Below, piece by piece: positions 1 through 6,751 of a DNA stretch of 12,725 bases (position 1 is the first letter of the stretch; each line of letters opens with the position of its first letter). The stretch is from UBA4661 sp002405405 (lineage in GTDB: Bacteria; Bacteroidota; Ignavibacteria; Kapaibacteriales; UBA4661). Location of the stretch: NCBI GenBank assembly GCA_036847245.1, contig DAIUAL010000087.1, forward strand, positions 1-12,725, read 5' to 3'. The translations under genes were made by a program, and so were the position numbers. The notes below the pieces were generated by a model. It saw only the letters and a program-made list of their open reading frames with translations. It was not told the origin of the DNA and did no database searches.

Positions 1-2
1 AA

Positions 3-836
3 CTTTTCGGGTTGAGTGGGCCTGACGGTGCCGGTTAAACAACGCTGTTTCGGGTGCTAACATCATTGCTTTTGCCTGATAGCGGTGAGGCATATATCAA
101 TGGGTATCATATTCTCAAGAATGTTCGAGATATTCGCCAATCGGTGGGCTATATGCCCGGAAAATTCTCGCTCTATCAAGATTTGACAGTCGAGGAAAAC
201 TTGAATTTTTTTGCGAATATCTTCGGTACAACAATCGACGAAAATTATGACTTGATACGTGATATCTATGTCCAAATCGAACCATTCAAGACGCGCCGTG
301 CAGGGAAACTCTCCGGAGGGATGAAACAAAAATTGGCATTGTCTTGTGCCTTGATTCATAAACCAAGAGTTCTCTTCTTAGATGAACCAACCACAGGAGT
401 CGATCCTGTATCGCGTAAGGAGTTTTGGTTAATGCTCAAGAAGCTGAACCAAGAAGGCATTACGATTTTGGTTTCGACACCCTATATGGATGAAGCAGAA
501 TTGTGTGATCGTATCGCACTCATACAACATGGGCATATTCTTTCGATTGACACGCCATCAGCGATTGCACAAGGGTACACACGTCCTCTTTATGCAATTT
601 CATCTCTTAACATGTTTGCACTCCTTAATGATTTACGGTCAGCAGAGTTTTGTTATTCATGTTATGGTTTCGGTTCAGCACATCATTTCACGCCACACTC
701 TGCTGATATAAGCGAAAACGACATACGGCATTTCCTTGATGGGTTTAATCATCACGAGGTGATGATCGAGCGTATTACCCCTACAATTGAAGATCGTTTT
801 ATGGAGCTCATGTCTATTACCGATAACCATGATTGA
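3..836 (+). CDS. YbhF-like ABC exporter ATPase, first NBD; 5'-truncated with an in-frame stop
   Basis: Nucleotide-binding subunit of an ABC-2 type exporter, corresponding to the N-terminal half of the two-domain YbhF ATPase. The gene enters from the left edge: reading from base 3 gives a Walker A region GPDGAG, then TAA (36-38) where the invariant Lys is expected, then TT. The longest open stretch starts at a GTG (54) inside the domain, so 54 is not a believable natural start. Downstream motifs are intact: signature LSGGM (309-323), Walker B plus D-loop VLFLDEPTTGVDP (369-407), and a switch region STPYMDEAE in which Pro (codon 480-482) stands where most ABC proteins have His. That His-to-Pro change is usual in this subfamily, as is the MPGKFSLYQDLTV Q-loop region lacking Gln. 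The C-terminal extension of about 90 residues is typical of exporter ATPases. The 3' end overlaps the next ATPase gene by 8 nt, implying translational coupling. An HlyD-type adaptor and TolC-type pore gene would be expected upstream but lie outside the window. Confidence 0.85.
36..38 (+). other. In-frame TAA replacing the Walker A lysine codon
   Basis: The frame reads GPDGAG-stop-TT from base 21 to 44. Walker A is GxxGxGK(S/T), so the TAA sits exactly at the catalytic Lys, one substitution (A to T at 36) away from AAA. Everything on both sides of it remains good ABC ATPase sequence. This favours a base-call or assembly error at a contig edge, or a very recent nonsense mutation. Confidence 0.85.
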
Positions 837-1578
837 ATCTAAATTAGTCATATCAGTACGCAATCTAACCAAGCAGTTCGGTGATTTTATCGCTGTAAAT
901 GCCATTACTTTTGATGTTCATAAGGGGGAAATTTTTGGTTTTCTCGGTGCGAATGGTGCAGGCAAAACAACTGCGATAAAAATGCTCATTGGCATCTCAA
1001 AACCAACATCAGGTTCTGCGATGGTTGCGGGCTTGGATGTGTACAAACAAACAGAGATGATCAAAAAAAACATCGGCTACATGAGTCAGAAATTTTCGCT
1101 GTATGAGGATCTGACCGTGAAAGAAAATATTACATTCTTTGGTGGTATTTATGGTCTCAATAATGCGCAATTGCGCACGAAAACAAGCGAATTATTGGCG
1201 CAGTTGTCTTTAGAAAAAGAAGCACATCTTTTGGTAAAATCATTACCACTCGGTTGGAAACAAAAGCTTTCATTTTCGATTGCCATTCTCCACGAACCAA
1301 AAATTGTTTTTCTCGATGAGCCACCCGGTGGTGTTGATCCGATTACCCGCAGACAATTTTGGGATCTAATTTATCAAGCGGCAGCCCGAGGTATTACAGC
1401 ATTTGTAACGACTCACTACATGGATGAAGCCGAGTATTGCAATCGTGTTTCGATTATGGTTGATGGTTCCATTGAAGCTCTCGCATCTCCTCAAGATTTA
1501 CGTAAGCAATTTTCTGCTCAGACAATGGACGAGGTATTTCATGCGCTTGCTCGTAAAGCAGTGCGCTCCGCTGACTAG
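829..1578 (+). CDS. YbhF-like ABC exporter ATPase, second NBD
   Basis: Second ATPase (249 aa) of the exporter, equivalent to the C-terminal half of YbhF. Walker A is GANGAGKTT (residues 40-48), the Q-loop is YMSQKFSLYEDLTV, Walker B is around 159-164 and the switch His is H196 in TTHYMDEAE. The signature is not LSGGQ but LPLGWKQ (139-145), a known feature of the second NBD in this subfamily. The D-loop neighbourhood reads DEPPGGVDP, where DEPTSGVDP or DEPTGGVDP is usual, so P166 is odd. I chose the ATG at 829 over the upstream ATG at 787 because it gives the normal NBD N-terminus (IESKLVISVRNLTKQF) and overlaps the stop of the preceding ATPase by 8 nt. No Shine-Dalgarno sequence is visible, so coupling is likely. 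It should pair with the first NBD as a heterodimer on the inner face of the cytoplasmic membrane, driving the two permeases that follow. Confidence 0.92.
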   Translation: MIESKLVISVRNLTKQFGDFIAVNAITFDVHKGEIFGFLGANGAGKTTAIKMLIGISKPTSGSAMVAGLDVYKQTEMIKKNIGYMSQKFSLYEDLTVKENITFFGGIYGLNNAQLRTKTSELLAQLSLEKEAHLLVKSLPLGWKQKLSFSIAILHEPKIVFLDEPPGGVDPITRRQFWDLIYQAAARGITAFVTTHYMDEAEYCNRVSIMVDGSIEALASPQDLRKQFSAQTMDEVFHALARKAVRSAD

Positions 1579-1600
1579 TATTTTCTTTAGAGATGCCGCC

Positions 1601-2707
1601 ATGAAACTTCTACTCACGTTTATCGCCAAAGAATTCAAGCATATTCTTCGAGACCCGAGGACATTGCTCATTCTTTTCGGAATGCCTATCATACAAATTG
1701 TTCTGTTTGGCTTTGCATTAAGTACCGAAGTAAAAAATGCCAACATTGCAATTCTTGATGAAACGCATGATGAGGCATCACGACTCCTGACAGAACGTTT
1801 GCAAGCAAGTGAATACTTTACGATCGTTCGCACCATACAGACAAGTAAGGATATCGAACAGGTTTTTCGTACCGGCTCAGCAAAATTAGTGGTTGTCTTT
1901 CCTGCCGGATTTCGGGAATCGCTCTTGCATACGAATCGCACCTCTGTGCAACTGATTGCCGATGCTTCTGATCCGAATGTTGCAACAACGCTCGTGAATT
2001 ATGCAACGGCAATTATCAACGATTACCAGCAAGGATTGCAATTCAATCGCAAACTGCCGTATAGCATTGTCGTAGAGCCGCGCATGTTGTACAATCCGCA
2101 AATGGAGGGTTCGTATAACTTTGTTCCGGGTGTTATGGCAGTTGTTCTCATGTTGATTTGTGTGCTGATGACTTCGATTTCGATTGTTCGTGAAAAGGAA
2201 TTGAGTACGATGGAAATTCTTTTGGTATCGCCGATGCAACCACGTATAGTACTCATTGCTAAAATGATTCCATACTTGGTGCTAAGTATGGGCATTGTAA
2301 CGATGATTTTACTCTTGAGTGTTTTTGTACTTCATGTACCAATACGAGGCTCGGTTCTATTGCTTTTCATCGAGAGTTTTTTATTTGTAGTAGTATGCTT
2401 GGCGATTGGTTTGATTATCTCCAACTTCACAAACACACAAGTGGTTGCTATGCTTGTCGCACTCATGGCAATGATGCTACCGACTGTCATGCTCAGTGGA
2501 TTTATGTTTCCGATTGAAAATTTTCCATTACCTATCAAATTCATATCCAATATTCTGCCCTCAAAATGGTATTTCTTCGCTGTCAAAAACATTATGATTA
2601 AAGGTCTTCCTTTTTCCGGTGTTCTGCAAGAAACTGCGGTTTTATTTGGTATGGCGGTGTTGTTCATGGTGGTGGGTGTTCGTACATTCAAAACACGATT
2701 GTCGTGA
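1601..2707 (+). CDS. ABC-2 type transporter permease (YbhS-like)
   Basis: Membrane subunit (368 aa) of the exporter, with the ABC-2 permease layout. A short cytoplasmic N-terminus with the KEFKHILRDPRTL motif precedes TM1 (about residues 19-39). A large extracytoplasmic domain follows (about 45-170, beginning NANIAILDETHDE), then five C-terminal TM helices starting near residue 174. The cytoplasmic loop after TM2 carries the family motif REKELSTMEILLVSPM, which contacts the ATPase. The FMFPIENFP segment before the last helices and the C-terminal KTRLS are also typical. Length matches YbhS (about 370 aa). I chose the ATG at 1601, 22 nt after the ATPase stop, because the in-frame extension back to 1424 would overlap the ATPase gene by 155 nt. 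No Shine-Dalgarno sequence is visible. Together with the next gene it should form the heterodimeric membrane pore; the substrate (drug, cation or lipid-like compound) cannot be told from sequence. Confidence 0.9.
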   Translation: MKLLLTFIAKEFKHILRDPRTLLILFGMPIIQIVLFGFALSTEVKNANIAILDETHDEASRLLTERLQASEYFTIVRTIQTSKDIEQVFRTGSAKLVVVFPAGFRESLLHTNRTSVQLIADASDPNVATTLVNYATAIINDYQQGLQFNRKLPYSIVVEPRMLYNPQMEGSYNFVPGVMAVVLMLICVLMTSISIVREKELSTMEILLVSPMQPRIVLIAKMIPYLVLSMGIVTMILLLSVFVLHVPIRGSVLLLFIESFLFVVVCLAIGLIISNFTNTQVVAMLVALMAMMLPTVMLSGFMFPIENFPLPIKFISNILPSKWYFFAVKNIMIKGLPFSGVLQETAVLFGMAVLFMVVGVRTFKTRLS

Positions 2708-2734
2708 TTGGTGATATTGTTTTCAAGGCAATTT

Positions 2735-3853
2735 ATGCGCATTATACTGTTTTTGGTTCGTAAAGAATTCCAGCAAATCTTTCGGGATTTTGCTATCGTG
2801 CGTATGATCTTGGTGATGCCTATTGTACAGTTATCTGTACTTCCCCAAGTCGCAAATTATGATGTTAAAAATGTTCAATTCGCCGTGATTGATCATGATC
2901 ACTCAGTATATGCACGGCAGTTGGTAGAGAAGATTTCTGCATCTGCGTACTTCCATTTGGTTGCCTATGATCAGAAGCATGATGCAGTGCAACAACTGGT
3001 AGAGCAAGACAAGATTGATTTATATATAGAAATTCCTGTAGGGTTCGAGCGAACGCTTGTCAAGGAGAATGTGGCAACGCTTTTTCTTGCTGTCAATGCA
3101 ATTAATGGCACAAAAGCAAATCTTGGTGCTATCTATGTGCAAAGTATTATTCGTGATTACAATGCGATGATTCGAACACAGTTATTACCACAGACGCGAT
3201 TTGCAGAGCAAGGAATAATCGAGGTAACCAGTCTGAATCGGTTTAATCCGCTCATGCAGTATTCGTGGTTTATGGTGCCTGGTATTCTTATCATTTTGCT
3301 TGTTATGATCGGTATGTTTTTGACGGCACTCAATATCGTCAAGGAAAAAGAAATCGGTACGATTGAACAAATCAATGTAACACCTATCAAAAAATGGCAA
3401 TTCATTGTTGGTAAACTCTTGCCATTTTGGGTGATTGGCATGGTGGTGCTGTCGCTCGGATTGATGGTCAGTAGAATAGTCTACGGTATAATTCCAGTTG
3501 GTTCACTCTTGACGATCTATGGTTTTGCAGGTATCTTTTTGTGTGCTGCACTTGGTATCGGTTTACTTGTTTCAACGATGTCGTCAACGCTTCAGCAAGC
3601 CATGTTTATAGCATTTTTCTTTATGATGATCTTTATGCTTCTTGGTGGTTTATACACGCCCATTGACTCAATGCCGGAATGGACACAATGGATTACACGC
3701 GTCAATCCTGTTGCCTATGGTATTCGTGCAATTCGCATGATTGTCATGAAAGGAAGCACATTCATGGATCTTCTGCCCGAATTCTCAGCTATTGTGATAT
3801 TCGCTGTCTCTGTTAATCTCTTGGCAATACTAAATTATCGTAAGACGACATAG
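2735..3853 (+). CDS. ABC-2 type transporter permease (YbhR-like)
   Basis: Second membrane subunit (372 aa), same architecture as its neighbour. A cytoplasmic VRKEFQQIFRDF motif leads into TM1 (about 20-38), then comes an extracytoplasmic domain (about 42-170, VQFAVIDHDHSVYARQLV) and five or six C-terminal helices. The loop motif VKEKEIGTIEQINVTPIKKW and the segment LGGLYTPIDSMPEW plus RVNPVAYGIRAIR are ABC-2 permease hallmarks. Length agrees with YbhR (about 368 aa). I chose the ATG at 2735, 27 nt after the previous stop, because an AAGG lies about 7 nt upstream, one of the few plausible ribosome binding sites here; a TTG at 2708 in the same frame would add nine residues. It is the last gene of the exporter operon and converges on the TPR gene with only 29 bp between them. 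Confidence 0.9.
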   Translation: MRIILFLVRKEFQQIFRDFAIVRMILVMPIVQLSVLPQVANYDVKNVQFAVIDHDHSVYARQLVEKISASAYFHLVAYDQKHDAVQQLVEQDKIDLYIEIPVGFERTLVKENVATLFLAVNAINGTKANLGAIYVQSIIRDYNAMIRTQLLPQTRFAEQGIIEVTSLNRFNPLMQYSWFMVPGILIILLVMIGMFLTALNIVKEKEIGTIEQINVTPIKKWQFIVGKLLPFWVIGMVVLSLGLMVSRIVYGIIPVGSLLTIYGFAGIFLCAALGIGLLVSTMSSTLQQAMFIAFFFMMIFMLLGGLYTPIDSMPEWTQWITRVNPVAYGIRAIRMIVMKGSTFMDLLPEFSAIVIFAVSVNLLAILNYRKTT

Positions 3854-3882
3854 TGGTCTATCGAGTGTTCATATAGACTGAC

Positions 3883-5160
3883 TTACTGGCGTTCTTTTTC
3901 TAATCGATCAATATAGACAAGTAATTCTTTCATTTGGGCGGACATTTGCTCCATGATTGCCATTGCCGGTGTGCGTACCCGATCGGCAGTTGAGCCGCCA
4001 TTCAGAAAACCATTGAGTGCCTCGCGGAGCTGATTACGCATATTCGAGAGTCGACGGAACATCTCAAGTGCACGTTCATCATTGAGAGCATTAATGTTCT
4101 CACGAAGGAGAACAATCAAGCAATCAATGCCGAGATCGGTCGTACGTGTTGCTTCACCGGAGCAGTAGCCTGCATCAGGCAGACCTACAACAGTACCGCC
4201 GGGATTCAATGAGCCTGCACCTTGTGCGAGGCGGGCATTTCTTCCACCAAAAATCGTAGCAGGGTTAAAATTACTATTCATCAAGCGTAAAGCTCGTTCC
4301 CCACGATAGGCAAGGTTTTTTGTTTTTTCGATAACAATTTCTGTCGGAACACGTTCGCCCTGTACTTCAACAGTTTCCATGGCATAGGTGCTTAAACTAT
4401 CTAACTCTTGCTTGGAAAAATCTTTATTACAAAACTGACGAATCATGCTCATAGCACCACGATAGCCAAGTTGTGCGGCGGTTTTCCAATCAGTACATGA
4501 GAGAGCATGTTTTCCAATGTCATGATAAACACTGCCTCGCACGAAATATGCTTCACCAATAGCCGGATTATTTTGAATAACATGGTCGAGTACAACGAGT
4601 GCTGAAGTCGATTGTTGTAGGCGAATCAATGCAAATGCTTGTTGGAGTTGTACATCAACATTGTGCGGTGCAAGTGATAATGCTTTAGCGAAGTCGGCAT
4701 TGCTCTCTTGGATTTTCTGCATTTTGGAGTAGTGTGTGCCACGATACATGTATCCAAGGGGATTCGCCGTGTCAATACTGATTGCAATATCAAAATCCAA
4801 TAAGGCATCGTCGTACTTTTTTAAGGCACTGAAAATTTGTCCTCGTGTCATGTATGCTACTGCAGAATTCACATGTTCCAAGGCGATATTGAGATCAGAT
4901 AATGCACCAATGTAATCACGCTGAAGACTACGTTGAGTACCCCTATACAAATAGACACTGCCGGTGTCTTTTGCATCTTTCAATGCTGAGCGCAATAACT
5001 TTTCTGCCTTTGATGTATCTTGTGCTGAAAGCTGTGTAATACTTTCATCGACTTGAGTGTGCCATCGAGTTTGTTGAGCTGATAGTGTTGTGTAGGTCAT
5101 GAGAAGTATCATGAGTGCATATTTACACGCTTGATGCAAGAAGGAGCGAGAGAATATCAT
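3883..5160 (-). CDS. Secreted tetratricopeptide-repeat protein with unassigned C-terminal half
   Basis: 425-aa exported protein. The N-terminus (MIFSRSFLHQACKYALMILL) is a signal peptide with a likely signal peptidase I cut after LSA (28/29), leaving a mature protein starting QQ as is common in Bacteroidota. Five TPR units follow at about residues 69-98, 102-133, 136-167, 170-199 and 204-235, several opening with a YxxRG pattern (YLYRGT, YMTRGQ, YMYRGT, YFVRGS). Residues 240-425 match no family I recognise: a Gly-rich stretch with two Cys (GYCSGE, GIDCL) is followed by a long, probably helical or coiled C-terminus ending DRLEKERQ. The ATG at 5160 was chosen over an upstream ATG at 5232 because only the shorter form begins with the signal peptide. 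The longer form would also read through the tRNA terminator hairpin edge. Periplasmic protein-protein interaction is a reasonable guess, but no function can be named. Confidence 0.82.
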   Translation of the reverse strand: MIFSRSFLHQACKYALMILLMTYTTLSAQQTRWHTQVDESITQLSAQDTSKAEKLLRSALKDAKDTGSVYLYRGTQRSLQRDYIGALSDLNIALEHVNSAVAYMTRGQIFSALKKYDDALLDFDIAISIDTANPLGYMYRGTHYSKMQKIQESNADFAKALSLAPHNVDVQLQQAFALIRLQQSTSALVVLDHVIQNNPAIGEAYFVRGSVYHDIGKHALSCTDWKTAAQLGYRGAMSMIRQFCNKDFSKQELDSLSTYAMETVEVQGERVPTEIVIEKTKNLAYRGERALRLMNSNFNPATIFGGRNARLAQGAGSLNPGGTVVGLPDAGYCSGEATRTTDLGIDCLIVLLRENINALNDERALEMFRRLSNMRNQLREALNGFLNGGSTADRVRTPAMAIMEQMSAQMKELLVYIDRLEKERQ

Positions 5161-5230
5161 AATGTCATGTAGGAAACAATGAGGAGAGAGGATATTCGTT
5201 ATGCACAGACTACCACAGGCACAAGCGTGC

Positions 5231-5267
5231 AAAAAAAATCCGTAACGATTAATAAACCATTACGGAT
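5231..5267 (-). terminator. Intrinsic terminator of the tRNA-Ser transcript
   Basis: Read on the minus strand, the arms ATCCGTAA (5267-5260) and TTACGGAT (5245-5238) form a perfect 8-bp stem around a 14-nt loop. A run of seven to eight T residues (complement of A5231-A5238) follows immediately. It lies 58 bp downstream of the tRNA 3' end and 70 bp upstream of the TPR gene start, so it should insulate that gene from tRNA transcription. Confidence 0.85.
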
Positions 5268-5324
5268 AAGAAAAACTCTTTGTTGCAGTACTACTAACGG
5301 TTTTGCATTTCATTCACAAAATTG

Positions 5325-5413
5325 CGGAGAGAGAGGGATTCGAACCCTCGGTAATGCTTAAACATTACGACGGTTTAGCAAACCGTTGCTTTCGGCCACT
5401 CAGCCATCTCTCC
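5325..5413 (-). tRNA. tRNA-Ser (anticodon GCU)
   Basis: An 89-nt class II tRNA. The acceptor stem GGAGAGA (5413-5407) pairs with TCTCTCC (5332-5326) and the discriminator base is G at 5325. The D arm contains TGGCTGAGTGGCCGAAAGC. The anticodon stem ACGGT/ACCGT encloses loop TTGCTAA with anticodon GCT, decoding AGC and AGU. A long variable arm with pairing GTAATG/CATTAC follows, as required for a serine tRNA, then the T arm GAGGGTTCGAATCCCTC. The CCA end is not encoded (G is followed by CAAT), so it must be added by CCA-adding enzyme. A clear terminator lies downstream. Confidence 0.97.
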
Positions 5414-5666
5414 GAGAGAGTATTGTGAGCTTGAAATAGCATTGACGTATGTGCACATTGCATTGTCAAAGAGTTTCAAAGATACATGGTTTTATGTAGT
5501 TCTGCAATAGATTTTACACAAGAAATGCTTTTTCTACGTTTATCGATAGATTCGACCAATACGATGAGAAAACTGTTTATCTGTGTCGAGTGTCGTAGAG
5601 AAACTGCTATATTCGCTCGTAGTAACTCACTTATATTACTGTATTTAGTCAAGGGAAACTAGTAGC

Positions 5667-5924
5667 ATGGAAGAATTTGATCCGGTTGGTACGCTCAGTT
5701 TGATCGTTCGTGAGTATATGGACGAGCATAATGGCGCATTGCCGAGATATATTGTCGTCTCGCCGACTCTCTACACATGGTTAGGCGATATTACTCGTGA
5801 AGAGTGGTTATTGCGTGGTAATGATCCAGAGCGTACACCACAGGGACGCGTGCTCACTGATTATGGTGTTGTCCGTATGCAGATAGATACAAAGCTTTCT
5901 GATTATGATATTATTCCCAATTAA
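5667..5924 (+). CDS. 85-aa protein of unknown function
   Basis: Small acidic, soluble protein with no signal peptide or membrane helix. I do not recognise the family. The sequence looks like folded coding sequence rather than a chance ORF: an N-terminal helix-like part (DPVGTLSLIVREYMDEHNG) leads into a strand-rich part (PRYIVVSPTLYTWLGDI), and the end reads YGVVRMQIDTKLSDYDIIPN. The combination of 'IVVSPtlY' with a later 'YGV-v-D--L-dydIIP' faintly recalls capsid or encapsulin-fold proteins, but the protein is far too short and the likeness may be chance. The ATG at 5667 is the only reasonable start; an AAGGG about 11 nt upstream is too far away to be a confident ribosome binding site. It sits 59 nt before tsaB on the same strand and could be cotranscribed with it. 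Confidence 0.6.
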   Translation: MEEFDPVGTLSLIVREYMDEHNGALPRYIVVSPTLYTWLGDITREEWLLRGNDPERTPQGRVLTDYGVVRMQIDTKLSDYDIIPN

Positions 5925-5983
5925 CCTCCTTGTCTTGCCTTTGATAGCATGGGGCAACTCTTTATTTATCCATACTGACTGTT

Positions 5984-6685
5984 GTGGCATATCTTCTTGC
6001 TCTTGAAACTTCATCAACTTTATGCAGTATAGCTCTTGGTCGTGATACGGCATTGATCGCTTCTAGTGATATACATGTACCACATCAACATGACCGATTG
6101 TTAGCAGTGGTTACTGAGCAGATTTGTACTAATGCGGGCATTCACATTGCTGATATCGATGCTGTGTGTATATCAGCAGGACCGGGTTCGTTTTCAGGAT
6201 TACGTATTGGTGCGGCATTTGCCAAAGCATTATGTTTTAGTAATCGTCCTGCTCTTCTTGCTGTTCCGACGCTCTCGGCACTCAGTTCTGCTTATCTTGA
6301 TGATGCACGATTACTTGGTGCAGATATCATTCTCACGACACAAGCATCGCATAAGGATATTCTTGCATGGCAAGCATTCTCTGCGAATCAGCAGGGAAGA
6401 TTATACGAGATCGGAGAACCCCAAAAAAATACCTACAGCGAGTTGTGTGAAATTCTTTCAAATACGTACCCTACACATAAGATTCTTTGCACTGGAACAG
6501 CAATTATACAACCACTCAGTGCCATGCTTGATGCACTACCGAATGCCGAAAGAATCATACAACGGTATTCTGCGCCAACCGGAGTAATGATTTATCAATT
6601 TGGCTACGAACTCTTTCAGCGTGGTGAATTTACGTTAGCTGAGGCATTTGTTCCGCAGTATGGACAAGAATTTATTCCTCGATAA
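5984..6685 (+). CDS. tsaB: tRNA threonylcarbamoyladenosine biosynthesis protein TsaB
   Basis: Non-catalytic partner (233 aa) that holds TsaD and TsaE together in the complex transferring the threonylcarbamoyl group to A37 of ANN-decoding tRNAs (t6A). The N-terminus LLALETSSTLCSIAL is the ASKHA-fold phosphate-1 strand. AGPGSFSGLRIGAAFAKAL (65-83) is the TsaB signature, usually GPGSFTGLRIG, here with Ser for Thr. The length matches TsaB (about 220-240 aa), not TsaD (about 340), and the metal-binding His pair of TsaD is absent. The start is a GTG at 5984, right before the conserved ALETS strand; no in-frame ATG would serve better and no Shine-Dalgarno sequence is visible. The neighbouring genes are unrelated housekeeping functions, and tsaD, tsaE and tsaC are not in the window. 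Confidence 0.93.
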   Translation: MAYLLALETSSTLCSIALGRDTALIASSDIHVPHQHDRLLAVVTEQICTNAGIHIADIDAVCISAGPGSFSGLRIGAAFAKALCFSNRPALLAVPTLSALSSAYLDDARLLGADIILTTQASHKDILAWQAFSANQQGRLYEIGEPQKNTYSELCEILSNTYPTHKILCTGTAIIQPLSAMLDALPNAERIIQRYSAPTGVMIYQFGYELFQRGEFTLAEAFVPQYGQEFIPR

Positions 6686-6751
6686 GTCAATGTTTTTTAA
6701 TGCTTTCACCTTATACCTTATGGAGAGCATTCTATTCTTATTTTCTTTTAT

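Noticed and set aside
1424..1600. N-terminal extension of the first permease back to 1424.
   Set aside because: It would overlap the ATPase gene by 155 nt and adds residues unlike the family; the ATG at 1601 gives the normal permease N-terminus.
3856..3878. Possible bidirectional terminator GTCTAT/ATAGAC between the exporter operon and the TPR gene.
   Set aside because: The stem is only 6 bp, AT-rich, has an 11-nt loop and no T run on either side.
5179..5361. Plus-strand ORF of 60 codons across the tRNA region.
   Set aside because: It runs over the terminator and the antisense of the tRNA; its composition is not protein-like.
5441..5469. TTGACA-like and GTCAAT elements on the minus strand upstream of the tRNA-Ser gene as its promoter.
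   Set aside because: The -10 element is poor and the FCB group often uses a different promoter consensus, so it cannot be called by eye.
5924..5931. ACCTCCTT, which on the minus strand is a perfect Shine-Dalgarno sequence.
   Set aside because: No start codon at suitable spacing and no credible minus-strand gene follow it; the minus-strand ORF there is a shadow of tsaB and the small protein gene.
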